A DNA stretch of 21,783 nucleotides. Origin: Basidiobolus meristosporus CBS 931.73. Lineage: Eukaryota; Basidiobolomycota; Basidiobolomycetes; Basidiobolales; Basidiobolaceae. The notes under the pieces were generated by a model, which had not been told where the DNA came from, searched no databases, and saw only the letters and a list, made by a program, of their open reading frames with translations. The DNA lies in assembly GCA_002104905.1 (NCBI GenBank), contig MCFE01000985.1, positions 1 to 21,783 on the forward strand, in the 5' to 3' direction. How positions within the stretch are numbered: position 1 is the first letter of the stretch; the number at the start of each line of letters is the position of its first letter. Shown piece by piece: positions 18,885 through 21,783 of this stretch. Both the position numbers and the translations under genes were made by a program.

Positions 18885-19120
18885 ACTTAACTGATTAATG
18901 AAATACTTATTGAGTGGTGAATTTTAATGGAGGTACTTGTTGAGTGTGGGGTTGGGCTTAATTTTAGTGTAGGGTATAGACACTTATTGGTCAATACAAA
19001 TGGCAATTGAGGTACAACTGAAGTTTCAACGGAAATAAATCAGCTCATACACATAAAAAGTAAGAGAAATGGTTGAGTCAGGAAGTAAGTAGTGTGAAAA
19101 AGAGGCAATAGCCAATCAAT
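18885..19120 (+). repeat. CACTA gene-B-side flank, second copy
   Basis: Matches the reverse complement of 1-208, starting with GAAATACTTATTGAGTGGTG (copy I GAAATACTAATTGGGTGGTG, the last codons of gene B) and running to GGCAATAGCCAATC. Here it is joined head-on to the minus-strand Tnp2 3' block instead of to gene B, so this locus is rearranged. No gene. Confidence 0.65.
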
Positions 19121-19316
19121 TCACACAAGTGTAGGAGGTGATAGAGTGTGTGGGATCAGAAAGTGAGCAAATTGGCAGGGAACTAATCAAAAGCCATTTA
19201 TACATTGTTGCGATGTAAATTTTGACAAAGTTTTTTGTGAAATCTGGGGTGCAATTATTTTTCAACGGTCTCTGGACAGTGTCCTGATAAGATCAGTACC
19301 TCTTAGTGACAGGACA
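19121..19316. other. unassigned spacer
   Basis: No open frame and no repeat recognised. The element end on the gene B side may lie in here, since copy I is cut off by the window edge, but no terminal inverted repeat could be identified. Confidence 0.3.
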
Positions 19317-19705
19317 TTAACCATGTGATGGCCTTTTGACGGGATCATCCATATAATTTTTCATAGGGGCTAAGTTAAATCCTGGAATACTTTTAGCAAG
19401 ATGTGGTAGTATGTCCTCAAGGCCCCTATTAGTGATATTTGTGGAAATAAGCCACTTCTCTAGCCACAGCATCACATCATTCACCAGTAGCTGGATTCCT
19501 GGGCTCACTTGGCTCTATAAGGTTTCCTTGCCACTTTTTACATGAGTGTTGTTTCATTGCATACAGGGATTTTGCCAGGCTCATACAGGGTATTGTTATT
19601 GGGTGAGATAGGCTGCTGATTGACCAGTGAGCCTTCTTCTTCAGAGCTATCACTCTCAGTGCCGTATTTAGAAGGCCAAGGTGAGCATGAAGGTGCCACA
19701 AACTC
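19317..19705 (-). pseudogene. Tnp2 acidic N-terminal linker region, copy III fragment
   Basis: Homologous to 12,950-13,340 of copy II on the same strand: SPWPSKYGTESDSSEEEGS here, SPQPSKYGTQSDSFGKEGS there; then PISPNNNT, IPVCNETT, and after a frameshift LLVNDVMLWLEKWLISTNI (copy II LLVNDVVLLLEKWCISTNI). The catalytic part does not follow. The upstream end joins, in frame, a Copia RNase H tail at about 19,700. Two shifted frames with stops; inactive. Confidence 0.7.
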
Positions 19706-19880
19706 AGGTTTAGTAAATATGTCTGCAAACATTTCACCTGTAGGATAGTAAGCCAGATGGCTAACTTATTAGACTTGTTCCGTTGGATAGTGCCACATAG
19801 TGCCAGCCTGTTTATGGTGCCAGATCAATCTGGCACTCTATTGCCCTATCTGGCACTATAATTTCTACCATAATGCCAGT
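19700..19880 (-). pseudogene. Copia RNase H C-terminal tail fragment
   Basis: On the minus strand the frame gives GTMWHYPTEQV, two stops, then HLAYYPTGEMFADIFTKPE. The end ADIFTKP is the hallmark of the Copia RNase H C-terminus. The spacing from EQV to YYPT (7 residues) equals that in usual Copia proteins (EQV...EYCPT), and an aligned His precedes it. Upstream of GTMWHY the likeness fades and the sequence becomes a cluster of GTGCCA/TGGCAC motifs. The tail runs directly into the Tnp2 linker. The motif is convincing; the extent upstream of about 19,800 is not. Confidence 0.55.
19787..19859. repeat. GTGCCA motif cluster with a 9-bp inverted repeat
   Basis: Five GTGCCA/TGGCAC units lie in 73 bp. 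Two of them form an exact palindrome at 19,817-19,836: GTGCCAGAT, CA, ATCTGGCAC. A further ATCTGGCACTAT lies at 19,848-19,859, and two ATAGTGCCA units at 19,787 and 19,797. This layout is like the subterminal binding sites of a DNA transposase. It lies about 100 bp beyond the 3' end of the Harbinger-type gene, but a matching set on the other side of that gene was not found. Confidence 0.5.
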
Positions 19881-19953
19881 GGTATGATACAGTTACTGGT
19901 AATTTTACTCAATCTTACTTATGTTGCTCAGAATAGTGCTTTCCTTGCTTTAT

Positions 19954-20838
19954 TTACTCTTCATAATGCTTCAGACACATTTCTCTCAGTGGATGTCTGC
20001 TTGTATGAACATACTGTGTATCAATCAGTATCTTAACTATTTTACCTATTCTGCTGTTTTCTCCTATATATGACTTTCCTCTGTATTTACCTGCCAATAT
20101 GCTGAATCTCTTCAGATATCCAAATGTGTGCTCTACCCTTACTCTGAAATGATTAAATATCTCATTGTAGTGCTTCTGCTTCCTGCTAAGCACACTATTC
20201 CTTGGCTTCCTATAAGCTGTAATACATCCTAATCTCTGACAATCCTCTCCTATATAGGCTAAGTCTGCCATACATTTCTCCCCTCTACTGAATTCAGGAT
20301 GATTCTCTACCCAGAGTGCTTTGTCATGCCTACTTCCAGCAAATGGCCCACTAAACCAGATGATGTTACCCTCAATGTCAGACAGTGCTTGAAACTTCAC
20401 ACAGTGTGCCTTGTACTTGCCAGAATAAAAGTGCCTCTGCCCTCTAGAAGGTCTGTTGATCCTCACTGGGAAGGTATCCAAAATACTCCTGATATGGAAC
20501 CTGTTGCTGAACACTCTGGGATATGGAAGTCTATTGGAGCTTCTGAACCTAGTATTCCAAGCTTGCTCTAAGTCATTCATACCCTCTGCAAGGTGGTTCT
20601 CCATTGCTGTCAGCTGGGAATGAAAGCTTCTAGGACTTTTGTTGCCATGGATGGTGGGATGAAACCTTGTAGGGCAATAGTTCTGGTAATAGCAGAGAAG
20701 CTTAACAAGGGATCTCCTTGGGTAGATTAGGGTTGATGGTCCACAGTACTTGGAATAGATCTCCTCTAGTGTGTCAAAAGGAAATCCAGTGGTAGTGATG
20801 GGATTGATGAGAAAAGACCATTCAGATGAGTAAGTCAT
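19954..20838 (-). CDS. PIF/Harbinger-type DDE transposase, intact ORF
   Basis: An uninterrupted 294-codon frame. It matches the DDE_Tnp_4 (Harbinger/PIF) pattern: first Asp in SILDTFPVRINRPS (D121), then FYSGKYKAHCVKFQALS and GPFAGSRHDKALW (residues 138-176), second Asp in CMADLAYIGEDC (D192), and Glu in VRVEHTFGYLKRF (E236). The full catalytic triad is therefore visible. The N-terminal 100 residues are helical and may include the DNA-binding part, but no clear helix-turn-helix or Myb domain is seen; many relatives are somewhat longer. ATG at 20,838 is the first Met of the frame. The stop overlaps AATAAA (GAGTAAATAAAGC), a possible poly(A) signal. The ORF contains no CpG, so all of its roughly 27 Arg codons are AGA or AGG. 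Terminal inverted repeats and a TWA target duplication were not found. Confidence 0.9.
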   Translation of the reverse strand: MTYSSEWSFLINPITTTGFPFDTLEEIYSKYCGPSTLIYPRRSLVKLLCYYQNYCPTRFHPTIHGNKSPRSFHSQLTAMENHLAEGMNDLEQAWNTRFRSSNRLPYPRVFSNRFHIRSILDTFPVRINRPSRGQRHFYSGKYKAHCVKFQALSDIEGNIIWFSGPFAGSRHDKALWVENHPEFSRGEKCMADLAYIGEDCQRLGCITAYRKPRNSVLSRKQKHYNEIFNHFRVRVEHTFGYLKRFSILAGKYRGKSYIGENSRIGKIVKILIDTQYVHTSRHPLREMCLKHYEE

Positions 20839-21196
20839 ATTAAAATTGATAGATGATTGTATGGAGGCGGTTTGAATTGATTTGGCGCAATCTGCATTAT
20901 TTATCTGATTTTAATACATTATGGTTAAATCTCCATCAATTGCCATGTATCCCATCATTATGTTGCAAAAATCATCTGCAAACAATGCCTTGGTACTTTT
21001 ATTGATGCTTTAATCATAGGTCTATAATCAAATAGGAAATCTGTGATTGATGTGATCTGATCCGTGTAAACGCAATCCGTGATGAATCATGCATAATACA
21101 TGGAAAATTCAACAATCACATTAGTTTTCATATATATTTCATATAAGACCAGGTTGATGCCAATATACTGCTGTATAAGTATCCAAATCCATTGCT
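20839..21196. promoter_or_regulatory. intergenic region between transposase and divergent unknown gene
   Basis: About 360 bp without a gene. CpG reappears here (GGCGGTTTG, GGCGCAATC, and GATCCGTG and CAATCCGTG 8-9 bases apart near 21,060-21,080). A TATA-like CTGTATAAGTA lies at about 21,170-21,180, some 20 bp before the ATG at 21,197, and suits a promoter for the rightward gene. The right end of the Harbinger-type element may lie here, but no inverted terminal repeat was recognised. Confidence 0.4.
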
Positions 21197-21783
21197 ATGG
21201 TCCCCGTACCAAGCTTCAATTCATCTTTAGTACAACCCAGACAAAACCCATCCCCCAGCTCACAAGCACTGTCCGGACCGGAAAAGTCAATGTTGGATCT
21301 GTTTGAGTTCTTGCCAAATGATCTTAGTATGGCCCAAGTGTCTATGATGAGCCTTTATACAGATATTTGGGCACTACTGATTAATCTAGCAGAACTAGAT
21401 ACCTCACAGAGCTGATAAAGATGGAAGAATTTAAGTACAAAGCTGTGGAATGAGTTCTACATCAAGATGCCAGCCAATAAATGTAAAAAGATATATAACA
21501 AGACAAGTATTGAAATCAAGAATGCCCTGAGAGTGAGGGGATTTGACAAAGAAGTCGTGCGGGAACAATTTTGCGCGCAATTTGCACAGTACAGGCTGGA
21601 TGCATCTGTTTGTGCCTCCACTTTGAGAACCAAAGAGATTTTGAATGAGTTGTTGCCTCAAATGACTAATGTACTACATGATATATTAGTAGAGCTAAGT
21701 GGCTTCCAAGAGCAATATACACAGGACTCATCCAGGCAACAGCTCCAAAGTATCAGACAGAGGGTAAGTGAATACTATGAGGA
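21197..21783 (+). CDS. unknown gene, 5' part, runs off the window
   Basis: I do not recognise this gene. From ATG 21,197 a 72-codon frame begins MVPVPSFNSSLVQPRQNP and is interrupted by TGATAA at 21,413-21,418. The same frame is then open from 21,419 to the window end (LWNEFYIKMPANKCKK, RGFDKEVVREQFCAQF, then a Gln-rich helical tail), about 121 codons. A fungal-type intron is possible at 21,327-21,392 (GTATGG donor, CTGATTAAT branch-like site, CTAGCAG acceptor, 66 nt), but it keeps the frame and does not remove the stops, so another splice or a nonsense mutation is needed. The region has CpG, unlike the elements to the left. It is divergent from the transposase and could be its second ORF, another element, or a host gene. 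Confidence 0.4.

Noticed and set aside
1-21783. tRNA, rRNA, CRISPR arrays or bacterial operons
   Set aside because: No cloverleaf, rRNA-like block, regularly spaced direct repeat array or ribosome-binding-site pattern was seen.

Overview
The window looks like a transposon graveyard from a filamentous fungus, most likely a basidiomycete of the Agaricomycetes. The evidence is several remnants of Tnp2-type (CACTA/CMC superfamily) transposases, gag-protease Gypsy elements with a short CX2CX4HX4C knuckle, Copia remnants, one PIF/Harbinger-type transposase, short intron-like segments, and no bacterial operons or ribosome binding sites. No rRNA, tRNA or CRISPR was seen. The organism call is inference; the element classes rest on motifs read directly from translations.

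Layout. (1) 1-3130: CACTA copy I, with an accessory gene ('gene B') on the minus strand and Tnp2 on the plus strand diverging from a shared intergenic region. (2) 3124-5690: Gypsy-A (minus), with protease, zinc knuckle, gag, primer-binding site and LTR-like DNA. (3) 5690-6088: a Copia LTR (minus). (4) 6089-6790: the 3' part of a Tnp2 gene (plus), probably the rest of copy I. (5) 6795-8040: the 5' end of Gypsy-B (minus), gag plus LTR. (6) 8041-9702: degraded, unassigned DNA. (7) 9703-10998: Copia-1 LTR and internally deleted gag/integrase (plus). (8) 10999-14767: CACTA copy II, in inverted orientation to copy I, with the same Tnp2/gene B pair. (9) 14768-15256: small fragments. (10) 15257-17390: Gypsy-C (minus), LTR, integrase, RNase H and reverse transcriptase. 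(11) 17391-19880: a mosaic of Tnp2 pieces, a Copia gag knuckle, a CACTA-flank repeat and a Copia RNase H tail. (12) 19954-20838: an intact Harbinger-type transposase (minus). (13) 20839-21783: CpG-containing DNA with a divergent unknown gene (plus) that runs off the window.

Nearly all elements are broken by stops, frameshifts and deletions. CpG is almost absent from the element-filled part (2 in the first 1,000 bases by eye; none in the 885-bp Harbinger ORF) and reappears beyond about 20.85 kb. Several catalytic Asp codons have become Asn by changes that fit CpG to CpA, which suggests cytosine methylation followed by deamination. The most interesting items are the conserved two-gene CACTA layout seen in inverted copies, the intact but CpG-free transposase, the chimeric Copia/Tnp2 reading frame near 19.7 kb, and the unknown gene at the right edge.
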